The translations under genes and the position numbers were made by a program. The notes beneath the pieces are model-generated. The model was not told where the DNA came from, ran no database searches, and saw only the letters and a program-made list of their open reading frames with translations. Positions 33,099 to 42,062 of a stretch of 64,000 bases of DNA are shown here, piece by piece. Origin of the DNA: Lentzea albidocapillata subsp. violacea (GTDB lineage Bacteria > Actinomycetota > Actinomycetes > Mycobacteriales > Pseudonocardiaceae); NCBI RefSeq assembly GCF_900100275.1, contig NZ_FNET01000002.1, positions 610,890 through 674,889 on the forward strand. Reading direction: 5' to 3'. Numbering within the stretch: position 1 is the stretch's first letter; each line of letters starts with the position of its first letter.

Positions 33099-33659
33099 TT
33101 ATTCCGCGCACCTCTTCCACGAGAGCCGGAACGTCGTGCTCACACTCGAGTCGGTCGAGTCCATGGTCATGAAGCCGCCACTCCCCTTGCCGGTGAGCTT
33201 CAGCTCGGTCTCCACGGTCAACGGCTTGCGATCCTTGCACGGCCCGTGCGCCACCCCGCTGGGCGTGTCGGTCACCTGCCAGTTGTCACTCATCGGCGCC
33301 TGATACGTACGGCTGCTGTGCCGCGTGGGAAATCCAGGGAACCAGTAGTCGTTGCGCACCACACCGCGAGCCTTGCCGGTCAGATGCGCGAACCCCCGGT
33401 AGTCCGTGGCCGCGATGCCGTACGTGTACCCGGCCGCGTGGTTGATCCTCAGCGCGATCGTGCAGCTCCGCTTGGCCTCGCTCCCGTTGCCCTGCACCAG
33501 GAAGTCGCTGTAGGTGACCGTGAACGCCTCGTTGTCCGGCGACATGGCGACGTTCGTCGTGCCGGCCGGGCACCCGGAGCCGCCGACGCCGGCCACGTCG
33601 ATCGTCACCGGGCCGGGCGGCGGCACGAGGAAAGCCAGCAGCGCCACCACAACCAGCAT
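33099..33659 (-). CDS. Secreted DUF4360 protein
   Basis: 186 residues with a short hydrophobic N-terminus (MLVVVALLAFLVPPP). The signature that follows is GPVTIDVAGVGGSGCPAGTT and NVAMSPDNEAFTVTYSDFLV, typical of DUF4360 secreted proteins. Later AAGYTYGIAATDYRGFAHLT also matches. Four cysteines are arranged for disulfides. The signal peptide is short but its hydrophobic core leads straight into the mature domain. Function is unknown; it is not in an operon with rho (71-base gap to the ligase gene on the left). Confidence 0.85.
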   Translation of the reverse strand: MLVVVALLAFLVPPPGPVTIDVAGVGGSGCPAGTTNVAMSPDNEAFTVTYSDFLVQGNGSEAKRSCTIALRINHAAGYTYGIAATDYRGFAHLTGKARGVVRNDYWFPGFPTRHSSRTYQAPMSDNWQVTDTPSGVAHGPCKDRKPLTVETELKLTGKGSGGFMTMDSTDSSVSTTFRLSWKRCAE

Positions 33660-33730
33660 CGAGGCCTCCTCACGTCACTGCAGGAGAACCTATCGGGGCC
33701 CGCAATCCCGCAATCGGACCAGCCTTGTGC

Positions 33731-35719
33731 TCAAGCCACGCGTCGCCCGCCCGTGTCGTTCACCGTCTCCTCCGAAGGGATGATCAGCGCGTCCACGGCC
33801 AGCACGCCGTCCGGGCCCACGCGCACGGGATTCAGCTCGATCTCGGCGAGGTCCGGGCTGGCCGCGAGCGTCTCGGAGATCCGGGCGATCACCTCGGCCA
33901 ACGCGGCCACGTCGGCTGGCGGGGCGCCCCGCCAGCCGGACAGGAGCGGGGCACAGGTGAGGCGCGCCAGCATGTCCCGTGCTGTCGCGGGGGTCACGGG
34001 GGCGAGCTCGATCGCGGTGTCCCTGAACAACTCCGCGTGGACGCCGCCCGCGCCGACGAGAACGACCGGGCCGAACGAGTGGTCGCGCTTCGCGCCGATG
34101 ATCAGTTCGACGGTGTGTTCGCGCGTGTCCATCTCCTCGAGGACGTACGTGCCGGGGCCGAGCCTCGCCCGCATCTCCTCGAACGCCGCCGCGGGGTCGG
34201 TGAGGCCGATCCGCACTCCGCCGTGCTCGCTCTTGTGGGGCAGCCAGTCCGCCTTGAGCGCGAACGGGCCCTTCAGGGCGGTCGCGGTGACCTCGGCGGC
34301 GGTCGTGACGGCGTGGGCCCTGGGGAACTCGACGAAGCTCAGCAGTTCGCGGGCCGCGAGGTAGCCGGGGCGGAAGGGGGTGGCGGAAGTAGTGCGTGGC
34401 ACGACCTCCAGCGAGTTCCTGCCCAGCCGGCTGGCGTGACCCAGCGCGGCGACGGCACGTTCGATCGTGTGCTGCACGGGGATGCCGCCCGTTCGCAACG
34501 CACGCACCGCGGCGGAGTCCTCGCGCATGCTGTGCACGACGACGGTGACGCCCGTTTCCCTTACCAGCGAACAGATCCGGGCAGCCACCGCCACCTCCGC
34601 CTCCTCCAGCGAAGGCGCGTCGGGCCCGTAGCTGCCGAAGTAGCCCGACAGCACGACCGTGTCGACCTCACCTCCGCGCGCCAGCACCTCGACCGCCCTG
34701 GCGTAGTTCGCCAGGTCCTGCTCCCCCGTCCCGGCGAGGTCGATCGGGTTCCGCGTCGACGCACCCACCGGCAGACCGTCCACAACGGACAGAGCGGGCA
34801 CCGTCAGGCCCGCCGCCACCGCGAGGTCCGCCGCGATCGCGCCCTGGCCGCCCGAGTCGGAGATGACCCCCACCCTGCCCCCACGTGGCACCCCGGACGT
34901 CAGTACCGCCGCCAGGTCCACCAGAGCCGCGGGTGTCGTCACGCGGACCGCGCCCGCCCGGCGGCAGGCCGCGTCCACCACGTCCGAAGACGAGGTCAGG
35001 GCACCGGTGTGGGTGCGGGCGGCTTCCCGCGCCGCGACCGACGTTCCGACGGTCAGCAGCACCACGGGCTTGCCGGCCGCGCGCAGTTCCGACATGGCCG
35101 CCACGATCCCGGCGCCGAAGCTCTCCAGGTAGACCCCCACGACGGTGGTCAGGTCGTGCGACACCAGGTCCAGCAACGCTTCCGTCGCCGTCACGTCCGC
35201 CTGGTTGCCCACCGAGACGAACCGCGAGACCCCGGTGCCCGACGACGCCGCGAGCCCGGCGATCTCCAGCCCGACCTGCCCGCTCTGCGACACCACGCCC
35301 AGCGAGCCGGCCTGGAACCGGCCCCAGGCGAGGTGCAGCGACGTCGCCGCGTCGAACACGCCCAGGCAGTTCGGCCCGAGCAACCGAGCGCCCGCGTCAC
35401 GGATCCGGCGGATGACGCGATCGTCGATTCCCGAGGTGATGCCGACGAATCCGCGCACGCCGACCGCCAGCGCCTCGTCCACCACGGCCGGTACGTGCGC
35501 CGCGGGCACGGCGAGCACGACCAACTCGGGGGCCTCGGCGAGCTCGGAGAGCGAACGCACGGTGGGCTGCCCCAGAACGGCGCCACCACCCCGGTTCACC
35601 AGGTGCACGGCGCGGCGATCATGACCGACGAGCGCGCCGCGCGCGAGCCAGTGGCCCCACTTGGCGGGGTCGTCGCTGGCGCCGACGACGGCGACGGACG
35701 CGGGATCGGAGAAGATCAT
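33731..35719 (-). CDS. Acetate-CoA ligase (ADP-forming)-type acyl-CoA synthetase
   Basis: 662 residues with the CoA-binding Rossmann domain first (VAVVGASDDPAKWGHWLARG). Succinyl-CoA-synthetase-like domains follow (GVVSQSGQVGLEIAGLAASS, GVISDSGGQGAIAADLAV). A C-terminal ATP-grasp region has FALKADWLPHKSEHGGVRIG and VELIIGAKRDHSFGPVVLVG. It makes an acyl-CoA from acid, CoA and ATP (ADP-forming). Its start overlaps the acyl-CoA dehydrogenase stop by four bases (ATGA), so the two work in one pathway, likely activation and alpha,beta-dehydrogenation of a fatty or aromatic acid. Confidence 0.9.
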   Translation of the reverse strand: MIFSDPASVAVVGASDDPAKWGHWLARGALVGHDRRAVHLVNRGGGAVLGQPTVRSLSELAEAPELVVLAVPAAHVPAVVDEALAVGVRGFVGITSGIDDRVIRRIRDAGARLLGPNCLGVFDAATSLHLAWGRFQAGSLGVVSQSGQVGLEIAGLAASSGTGVSRFVSVGNQADVTATEALLDLVSHDLTTVVGVYLESFGAGIVAAMSELRAAGKPVVLLTVGTSVAAREAARTHTGALTSSSDVVDAACRRAGAVRVTTPAALVDLAAVLTSGVPRGGRVGVISDSGGQGAIAADLAVAAGLTVPALSVVDGLPVGASTRNPIDLAGTGEQDLANYARAVEVLARGGEVDTVVLSGYFGSYGPDAPSLEEAEVAVAARICSLVRETGVTVVVHSMREDSAAVRALRTGGIPVQHTIERAVAALGHASRLGRNSLEVVPRTTSATPFRPGYLAARELLSFVEFPRAHAVTTAAEVTATALKGPFALKADWLPHKSEHGGVRIGLTDPAAAFEEMRARLGPGTYVLEEMDTREHTVELIIGAKRDHSFGPVVLVGAGGVHAELFRDTAIELAPVTPATARDMLARLTCAPLLSGWRGAPPADVAALAEVIARISETLAASPDLAEIELNPVRVGPDGVLAVDALIIPSEETVNDTGGRRVA

Positions 35720-36882
35720 CTCGCACCGAGGCCGCGGGAGATGATCAGGCGCTGGATGTCCGAGGTGCCTTCCTCGATCTCCTCGAGCTTCGCGTCACGC
35801 ATCCAGCGCTCGACGGGGTACTCGCGGGAGTATCCGTAGCCCCCCAACGTCTGCACGGCCGCGTGCGTGCACCACATGGCGTTCTCCGAGCCGACGAGCT
35901 TGGCCATCGCCGACTCCTGCGCCACCGCGTGCCCCGCGTCGTACAACGTCGCGGCGCGCACGGTCAGCAGGTGCGAGGTGTCGACGCGCGTGGCCATGTC
36001 CGCGAGCCGGAACGCCACCGCCTGGTGCTCGATGATCGGCACCCCGAACTGCACGCGCCCGGCAGCGTAGGAGGTGGCGAAGTCCAGCGCGGCACGGGCG
36101 AGCCCCGTCGTGGCCGCGCCGATGAGGATGCGCGACGCGTCGAACGTCCGCATCAGCCCGGCGAACCCCTGCCCCTCCTCGCCGAGCCGGTCCTCCACAG
36201 GCACGCGCACGTCGTCGAGGAACACCTCGGCGTTGACGATCGCGCGCTGCCCCATCTTCCGGAACGGCGGCCCGACCGTCAGCCCCGCCGCGGAGCGCGG
36301 CACGACGAATGCCGTGACACCACGGGACCTCAGCGACGGATCCACCGTCGCGAAGATCACGAACATCTCGGCGTACGGAGCGTTGGAGATCCAGGTCTTC
36401 TGTCCATTGAGGACGTACTCGTCGCCCTCGCGCCGCGCCGACGTCTGGATGCCGGCCGCGTCCGACCCACTGCCGGGCTCGGTCACGGCGACGGCGGTGA
36501 GCGGCGGGCACGCGGCCCCCAGCGGACTGAGGAACCGGTCCTGCTGCTCGGGCGTGCCGAGGTGCTCGACCGGTGCGCCGAAGAAGCCGTTGGACGTGAC
36601 CAGGTTGCCGATGCCGATGTCGCCGTGGCACAGCTCCTGCTGGACGAGCACCTGGGTGAGCAGGTCGGTGACACCACCGCCGCCGAACTTCTCGGGGAGC
36701 ATGAACGACGTCAGCCCGAGCGCGGACGCCTTCTCCCACACGTCGAGTGGCGACTCGGTGTCCGCCTCGTCGACGGCACGTCCCCGCGGCCGGATCTCCC
36801 TGGCGGCGAACTCCCTGGCCACCTCGACGAACTGCTCCTGTTCAGCCGTGAGCCGCAGCCCGTCGCGGACGGTCCGCCCCAT
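35716..36882 (-). CDS. Acyl-CoA dehydrogenase
   Basis: 388 residues with the family blocks TAVAVTEPGSGSDAAGIQTS, YVLNGQKTWISNAPYA, FRKMGQRAIVNAEVFLDDVR and the C-terminal QTLGGYGYSREYPVERWMRD (catalytic Glu region DAKLEEIEEGTSDIQRLIIS). FAD-linked, it introduces the 2,3 double bond into an acyl-CoA. It is the first gene of the pair with the ADP-forming ligase. A TetR-like operator palindrome lies 18 bases before the ATG. Substrate chain length is not predictable. Confidence 0.93.
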   Translation of the reverse strand: MGRTVRDGLRLTAEQEQFVEVAREFAAREIRPRGRAVDEADTESPLDVWEKASALGLTSFMLPEKFGGGGVTDLLTQVLVQQELCHGDIGIGNLVTSNGFFGAPVEHLGTPEQQDRFLSPLGAACPPLTAVAVTEPGSGSDAAGIQTSARREGDEYVLNGQKTWISNAPYAEMFVIFATVDPSLRSRGVTAFVVPRSAAGLTVGPPFRKMGQRAIVNAEVFLDDVRVPVEDRLGEEGQGFAGLMRTFDASRILIGAATTGLARAALDFATSYAAGRVQFGVPIIEHQAVAFRLADMATRVDTSHLLTVRAATLYDAGHAVAQESAMAKLVGSENAMWCTHAAVQTLGGYGYSREYPVERWMRDAKLEEIEEGTSDIQRLIISRGLGAR

Positions 36883-36899
36883 CGCGCACTCCTAGATTG

Positions 36900-36913
36900 A
36901 CTGACGAATCAGT
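36900..36913. promoter_or_regulatory. Operator-like palindrome before the acyl-CoA dehydrogenase
   Basis: ACTGA CGAA TCAGT, five-base arms around four bases, within TTGACTGACGAATCAGTTAT. Similar TGACTGA...TCAGTCA sites are bound by TetR regulators of fatty-acid or phenylacetate genes. No such regulator is next to it. Confidence 0.5.
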
Positions 36914-37334
36914 TATTCACGACCCACGGGGCAGCCTAGCTCCGCCACGGCGGGTCAGCGGGGTCGCGAACGGGTGACTACCAGGGCAAATGCACAACGG
37001 TGAGTCGGTCCGACCGCCCTGCCGCGAGCCCCGAAGGAGTAGTGATCACCTGCATGGAGCAGCCCGAGGTCCGGGGAGCCCGAGCGGCAGCAGGACCTGG
37101 CACGGCACGAGAGCGCGATGGCACGAGAGCGCGATGGCACGAGAGCGCGATGGCCGGCCTGCGCGATGGCCGGCCTGCGCGATGGCCGGCCTGCGCGGAG
37201 GCGCCGGCTCCGGCCACCTCCGCGCGGCGAGAACTCGAAGCCAGCCTTCATGATCACACAGCCGGGGCGTGACCATGCCGGCGACCATTGTGGAACGTTG
37301 CTGTTCCAAAACCGCGATATACCCAGAAGAGTGA
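36914..37334. other. Non-coding stretch holding a minisatellite
   Basis: About 420 bases between the dehydrogenase promoter and the end of the YtrA-like gene. It holds six tandem 16-bp repeats (37105-37200, listed separately). Nothing else was recognised; open frames here simply read the repeat. Confidence 0.7.
37105..37200. repeat. Minisatellite: six 16-bp units of two types (A3B3)
   Basis: Three perfect copies of type A, GCACGAGAGCGCGATG (37105-37120, 37121-37136, 37137-37152), are followed directly by type B GCCGGCCTGCGCGATG (37153-37168, 37169-37184) and a third B copy ending GGAG (37185-37200). A and B share the last seven bases CGCGATG (third B excepted) and the period, so one probably arose from the other. 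B junctions create GGCCGGCC palindromes. Confidence 0.95.
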
Positions 37335-37688
37335 CTACGCCCGCAGGGCCGCGCGCACGATCTCCATGGCCTCCTGGGACGAGAGGCCCAGCTCCGCGGA
37401 CATCGCCGCGTACTGGGCCGCCGCCGCACGCACCCGCTCACGGTTGCTGTCACCGTTCGCGCTGACCACGGTGCCGGCCCGGCCCCTGGTCTCCACGAGG
37501 CCGGCTTCCTCCAGCTCACGGTAGGCGCGAGCGACCGTGTTCACCGCCAGCCCCAGGTCTTTCGCCAGGGCACGCACCGTGGGCAGCTTCGCTCCCACCG
37601 GCAGCTCTCGGTTCGCGATGGCGTGCGCGTAGTGCACGCGCACCTGCTCGTAGGGAGGTGTCTCCCCCTGGTGGTCGATCTTCACCAC
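37335..37688 (-). CDS. GntR/YtrA-family transcriptional regulator (orphan)
   Basis: About 117 residues. A winged HTH has GETPPYEQVRVHYAHAIANR, VGAKLPTVRALAKDLGLAVN and TVARAYRELEEAGLVETRGR, followed by a short C-terminal dimer tail, as in the YtrA subfamily. GTG 37688 was chosen since GGGGAGGA precedes it. YtrA regulators normally open an ABC-transporter operon; here none follows, only the minisatellite, so it is an orphan. It lies 119 bases past kal on the same strand and could be a distal member or controller of the lysine operon. GTAGCTAC at 37707-37714 may be its own operator. Confidence 0.85.
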   Translation of the reverse strand: MVKIDHQGETPPYEQVRVHYAHAIANRELPVGAKLPTVRALAKDLGLAVNTVARAYRELEEAGLVETRGRAGTVVSANGDSNRERVRAAAAQYAAMSAELGLSSQEAMEIVRAALRA

Positions 37689-37807
37689 GCCGCATCCTCC
37701 CCGCATGTAGCTACTTCTGTATTGACCAACGGGAGAAGGCGGCGAAGGTTGCGGTCGATTCAGCGTGAATCGGTCCGAGCAGGGCGTCGCTGTGTGTTGT
37801 TTCCGGG

Positions 37808-38206
37808 TTATTCAGCGGCTTTCGGAGCAACGACCGTGCCGCGGGCGCGCGTTACGACGATCGGCTCAGTGAGCAGATCGGCCGCCGACGGACCGCGCTC
37901 GGGCGCCGAACGGCACACGACGCGCGCCTCGAACTCGATCTCACGCGACCGCTTGCCGATGCGCACCAGTGTCGCGGACGCCTCGATGACGTCGCCGGCC
38001 TGGATCGGCGCGACGAACTCCACGGAGCTGTACCCCGCGAACAGCCCCTCGTCGGAGTCGGTGTGGATGAGCAGCTCGGTGGCGACGTCGCCGAACATGC
38101 CGAGCCCGTAGGCCCCGTCGACCAGACTGCCTCCGTAGTGCGCGTGCGAGTGCGGGACGTAACGGCGGTGCGTCACCGAGAAACCTTCGACCAAAGCCCC
38201 GCTCAC
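37808..38206 (-). CDS. kal: 3-Aminobutyryl-CoA ammonia-lyase (Kal)
   Basis: 132 residues of hot-dog fold: [20 protein letters not shown], the central helix [20 protein letters not shown], and [20 protein letters not shown]. In lysine fermentation Kal removes ammonia from L-3-aminobutyryl-CoA to give crotonyl-CoA. The family is small and nearly always lies beside kamDE, as here. The start overlaps the kamE stop by four bases (ATGA). It is the last enzyme gene of the operon. Thioesterase function is the alternative for the fold, but the context favours Kal. Confidence 0.9.
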   Translation of the reverse strand: MSGALVEGFSVTHRRYVPHSHAHYGGSLVDGAYGLGMFGDVATELLIHTDSDEGLFAGYSSVEFVAPIQAGDVIEASATLVRIGKRSREIEFEARVVCRSAPERGPSAADLLTEPIVVTRARGTVVAPKAAE

Positions 38207-38955
38207 GCGGCAACCCCCTTCTTCTCCTGCATCGCGTGCACCAGGTAGCTCGCGACCTCACCCGGAGTGGTACCCCGGGAGAACACCCGATCGACCCCCA
38301 GTTCGCCCGCCATCAACGGGTCGAACCGCGGGCCGCCGGCCACCAGTAGCGGCCTGCGGTCCCCCATCGCCTCGCGGAACGCCGCCGACATCTCCTGCGT
38401 GTTCAGGATGTGCGCGTCGCGCTGGGTCACGACCTGGGAGATCAGCACCGCGTCGGCCTTCTCGGTACGGGCGGAACGGACCAGTTCCGGTACCGAGACC
38501 TGGGCGCCGAGGTTCACGACCTTCAGCTCGCGGTAGTACTCCAGGCCCTTCTCGCCCGCGAAGCCCTTGATGTTGAGGATCGCGTCGATGCCTACCGTGT
38601 GCGCGTCCGTGCCGATGCACCCGCCGACGACGACGAGCTTGCGCCGCAACACCTTCTTGAGCGCCGAGTTGACCTCGGCCGGGGACAGCAGCGGGTACTC
38701 GCGCTCGACGACCTTGACCTCGTCGAGGTCCACGAGGTGCCGCACCGACCCGTAGACGACGAAGAACGTGAAGTCGTCGCCGATCGGGTTCGAGTGGACC
38801 ACCATCGCGGGGTCCATGCCCATCCTGTTCGCGAGCTGCAGCGCCGCGCCGTCCGCCTTGGGGCCGAAGGGGATCGGCAGCGTGAACGACGTCTGAATCA
38901 TGCCGTCGCCGGTGGTGTCGCCGTAGGGGCGCACGTACCTCTTCGCGTCAGACAC
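38203..38955 (-). CDS. kamE: Lysine 5,6-aminomutase beta subunit
   Basis: 250 residues containing the adenosylcobalamin module [20 protein letters not shown] (base-off D-x-H-x-x-G motif). The nearby [10 protein letters not shown] segment of this subunit supplies the PLP Schiff-base Lys in the known enzyme. With KamD it converts beta-lysine to 3,5-diaminohexanoate through a radical mechanism. Its start overlaps kamD by eight bases and its stop overlaps kal by four, so the three are translationally coupled. Confidence 0.95.
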   Translation of the reverse strand: MSDAKRYVRPYGDTTGDGMIQTSFTLPIPFGPKADGAALQLANRMGMDPAMVVHSNPIGDDFTFFVVYGSVRHLVDLDEVKVVEREYPLLSPAEVNSALKKVLRRKLVVVGGCIGTDAHTVGIDAILNIKGFAGEKGLEYYRELKVVNLGAQVSVPELVRSARTEKADAVLISQVVTQRDAHILNTQEMSAAFREAMGDRRPLLVAGGPRFDPLMAGELGVDRVFSRGTTPGEVASYLVHAMQEKKGVAA

Positions 38956-40519
38956 TCTGCGCCTCCAGCATCTCCGAAGCCGGGTTGAAGTACTCGGGCG
39001 CCTTCTCGACGACGCCGTCCGCGCCCTTGCCCTTGTGCGCCGGGCGTTTCATCAGGCCGAACGTGCCGTCCGCGATGGCGTTGAGCAGGCCGTCGTCGAC
39101 GATGCGCTCCAGCAGGCCGACGGCCTCGCCGAGCACCTGGTGCGCCCGCTTGACGATGAGGCCGTCCGGCGCGGGACGGAAGTCCTCGGCGAGGCTGCCC
39201 GCCGCGTTCAGCACGTACCGGACGTTCTTCAGCGCCAGGTCGCGGTCCGACAGGAACGGTGTCACGACGGCCTCGGTCATCATGCCGACGAGCAGAATGG
39301 ATTGTCCTGTCAGGACACCCGCGAGGTTGAAGAACCCGTCCAGCAGATAGCCGTCGAACACGTCGCCGGTCATGTGCTTGGTCGGCGGCATCCACTTCAG
39401 CGGCGCGTCCGGGAAGAGTTCGCGGGCCAGCAACGCGTGCGCGAGCTCCAGCCGGAACGAGTCGGGCACCTTCGGGTTGATCTCGAAGGCGTGCCCGAGG
39501 CCCAGCAGGTGGTCGGGCAGTCCCGCCTCGTGGGCGAAGTGCTCGTTCAACAACTGCGAAACCGTGACGGTGTGCGCGGCGTCGACGGCGTCCGCGGTGG
39601 TGAGGTAGTTGTCCTCGCCGGTGTTGATGATGATGCCCGCGCGGGCGTGCACCTGACGGGAGAACCGCTGGTCCACGAACGTGCGGATCGGGTTGATGTC
39701 GCGGAACAGGATGCCGTACATCGAGTCGTTCAGCATCATGTCCAGGCGCTGAAGTCCTGCCAGGACAGCGATCTCCGGCATGCACAGGCCGGACGCGTAG
39801 TTGGTCAGCCGCACGTACCGGCCGACCTCCTTCGACACGTCGTCGAGCGCCGCGCGCATGATCCGGAAGTTCTCCTGCGTGGCGTACGTGCCCGCGAACC
39901 CGTGGTGCGTGGCGCCTTCCGGGACGTAGTCGAGCAGCGACTGCCCGGTCGAGCGGATCACCGCGATGATGTCGGCGCCCGCGCGGGCCGCGTTCTGGGC
40001 CTGGACGACGTCCTCGTCGATGTCGCCGGTCGCGACGATCAGGTAGATCCACGGGCGTTGCGCGGGGTCACCCCACTTGGTGATCAGCTTGTCGCGCTGG
40101 GCCCGGTTGCGGTCGACCGACCTGAGACCCTTCGACACCGCGGACGTGGACGCCTTGCGCGCCGCCGTCAGATCCTTGCCGGTGGGGATCCTGAACTGGA
40201 TCTGGCCGGCCGCCGTGGCTTCGGCGAGTTCGGTGAGGGTGCCGAGGTTGTGCTCGCGCAGCGCGTGGAACGCCGGCAGCACGACGCCGTGCTCCAGTCC
40301 GCACTGCTCGCGCACCGTGTCGATCACGCGGTTGACCCACGGGACGTCACCGGCGCGGTGCGTGGAGTCCGCGCCGGTGATGCCCGCCAGGCGGAGTGTG
40401 GCGCGCTCGACGGCGACGGTGGTGTGCGCCTTCGCGAGGGACACCACCGGTTCGGCCGCCCGCGCGGCGAGTTCGCGCGCGGTGGCGACCACCGAGGGGT
40501 CGAGGTCGAGCAACGCCAT
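38948..40519 (-). CDS. kamD: Lysine 5,6-aminomutase alpha subunit
   Basis: 523 residues matching the large TIM-barrel subunit of D-lysine/beta-lysine 5,6-aminomutase. Conserved blocks include TIAVERATLRLAGITGADST-like at the N-terminus, WIYLIVATGDIDEDVVQAQN, the PLP- and cobalamin-facing TNYASGLCMPEIAVLAGLQR, and YGILFRDINPIRTFVDQRFS. It needs PLP and adenosylcobalamin held by KamE. ATG 40519 is four bases downstream of the amidohydrolase stop (same strand), so the whole operon is tightly packed. Confidence 0.95.
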   Translation of the reverse strand: MALLDLDPSVVATARELAARAAEPVVSLAKAHTTVAVERATLRLAGITGADSTHRAGDVPWVNRVIDTVREQCGLEHGVVLPAFHALREHNLGTLTELAEATAAGQIQFRIPTGKDLTAARKASTSAVSKGLRSVDRNRAQRDKLITKWGDPAQRPWIYLIVATGDIDEDVVQAQNAARAGADIIAVIRSTGQSLLDYVPEGATHHGFAGTYATQENFRIMRAALDDVSKEVGRYVRLTNYASGLCMPEIAVLAGLQRLDMMLNDSMYGILFRDINPIRTFVDQRFSRQVHARAGIIINTGEDNYLTTADAVDAAHTVTVSQLLNEHFAHEAGLPDHLLGLGHAFEINPKVPDSFRLELAHALLARELFPDAPLKWMPPTKHMTGDVFDGYLLDGFFNLAGVLTGQSILLVGMMTEAVVTPFLSDRDLALKNVRYVLNAAGSLAEDFRPAPDGLIVKRAHQVLGEAVGLLERIVDDGLLNAIADGTFGLMKRPAHKGKGADGVVEKAPEYFNPASEMLEAQSV

Positions 40520-40522
40520 GAG

Positions 40523-42061
40523 TCACTTCCTTTCGTAAATCGTCCGGCCGTTCAGGACGGTGCGCACGCAGACCGGCGCCGGGCCGGTGAGGTCGGGCAG
40601 TCCGGGCACGCCCGAACGGGGGTCGGTGGACCAGCGCTGCACCCGCGCGTCGCTGCCCGCGACGACCAGGTCACCGGTCTCCCACACCGCGTACGTCGCG
40701 GGCGCGCCGGGCTGCAGGGTGCCGGTCAGGCCGTCGTTCACGCCCGCCGCACGCCAGCCACCACGCGTGTGCGCGGTGAAGGCGGCACGGGGAGAGACGC
40801 CGTGACCGTCGGTCTTGTGGTGCACCGCCGCGCGCACGGCAGCCCACGGGTCGATGGCGGTCACCGGGGTGTCCGAACCGAACGCGAGCACCACGCCCGC
40901 GGCGGCGAGCCGCGAAAAGGGGTTGAGCCCCACCCCGCGCTCGTCACCGAGTCGCTGCGCGTACATGCCGGTCGGGCCGCCCCACTCGGCGTCGAACAGC
41001 GGCTGGACGGAGGCGACGACGCCCCACCCGGCCAGTTTCTCGGCCTGTTCCTTCGACACCATCTCGACGTGTTCGAGGCGGTGGCGGGCCGACGCGAGCT
41101 CGGGGGTGCCGAGTGTCTTCTCCGCGAGGGAGAAACCTTCGATCACGGCGGCCATCGCGGCGTCGCCGATGACGTGGAACCCCGCCTGGATGCCCAGTTC
41201 GGTGCACTTGACCAGGTGGTCGGCGATCTGGCGTCCGTCGAGATAGAGCGCTCCGGACGTGCCGGCGTCGGCGTAGGGCTCGGTCAGCGCGGCCGTGCGG
41301 GAGCCGATGGCGCCGTCGACGAAGTGGTCGCCGGCGAGTCCGCGCACCGGCACCGCAGGCAGGTCGTGGGCGCCCCAGTAGGCCACCACCTGGGGGCCTT
41401 CGGTGAGCGCGAGGAGTTCGCGCAGGTCGTCCTCGCCGGAGATGTCCGGGCCCGCGCACTCGTGCACGGACGCGATGCCGCGAGAAGCCGCGTAGTTCAG
41501 GAACGCGAGTTGTGCGGCCTGGCGCTGTTCGGGCGTGATCGCAGCTTTCGCCGTGCCGCGCACGTGGTGGTGTGCGGCCCGCGAGAGAGGGCCGTCGGCG
41601 GAGAAGCCGTCGGCGGCACGTGCCTCGTCGCTGACCAGATTCGAGGAGACCAGGGCGGAGTGCACGTCGATGCGCGACAGGTACACCGTCTTGCCCTGGG
41701 CGGCCTCGTCGATCTGGGCGCGCGTCGGCGGGCGGTTCTCCGGCCAGCGCGTCTCGTCCCACCCGTGACCCCACACCAGGGGGCCCTCGGCGGAGCGCAC
41801 CCGGTCGAGCAGGTCGTCCACAGAGGACGTCTTCGTCAGGTCGAGGCCGGTCAGGAGCAGGCCGGCGGACGTGGCGTGCACGTGCGCGTCGACGAACGCG
41901 GGCGCGACGAACGCGCCGTCGAGCTCGATGACCTCGGCGTCCGGGTGCAGTGCGTGCCCGACCGAGTCCTGTCCGATCCACACGACGACACCGTCCGTGA
42001 CGGCCATCGCCGTCGCATCCGGTGCGTAGATGCGGCCGCCGACCAAAAGTTGCGTACTCAC
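40523..42061 (-). CDS. YtcJ-like metal-dependent amidohydrolase
   Basis: 512 residues: an N-terminal composite domain (QLLVGGRIYAPDATAMAVTD), the metal motif AFVDAHVHATSAGLLLTGLD, a central region with FHVIGDAAMAAVIEGF and RHRLEHVEMVS, and GSDTPVTAIDPWAAVRAAV near the end. The YtcJ group hydrolyses amide or carbamate bonds with two metals. GTG 42061 is one base from the kdd stop, so it is a true operon member. No such gene is part of the classical lysine route, so it may supply lysine-type substrates by de-acylation; this is an inference. Confidence 0.88.
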   Translation of the reverse strand: MSTQLLVGGRIYAPDATAMAVTDGVVVWIGQDSVGHALHPDAEVIELDGAFVAPAFVDAHVHATSAGLLLTGLDLTKTSSVDDLLDRVRSAEGPLVWGHGWDETRWPENRPPTRAQIDEAAQGKTVYLSRIDVHSALVSSNLVSDEARAADGFSADGPLSRAAHHHVRGTAKAAITPEQRQAAQLAFLNYAASRGIASVHECAGPDISGEDDLRELLALTEGPQVVAYWGAHDLPAVPVRGLAGDHFVDGAIGSRTAALTEPYADAGTSGALYLDGRQIADHLVKCTELGIQAGFHVIGDAAMAAVIEGFSLAEKTLGTPELASARHRLEHVEMVSKEQAEKLAGWGVVASVQPLFDAEWGGPTGMYAQRLGDERGVGLNPFSRLAAAGVVLAFGSDTPVTAIDPWAAVRAAVHHKTDGHGVSPRAAFTAHTRGGWRAAGVNDGLTGTLQPGAPATYAVWETGDLVVAGSDARVQRWSTDPRSGVPGLPDLTGPAPVCVRTVLNGRTIYERK

Positions 42062-42062
42062 G

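Noticed and set aside
37105..37200. CRISPR array
   Set aside because: Units are only 16 bp and directly adjacent with no spacers, so it is a minisatellite; no cas genes are present.
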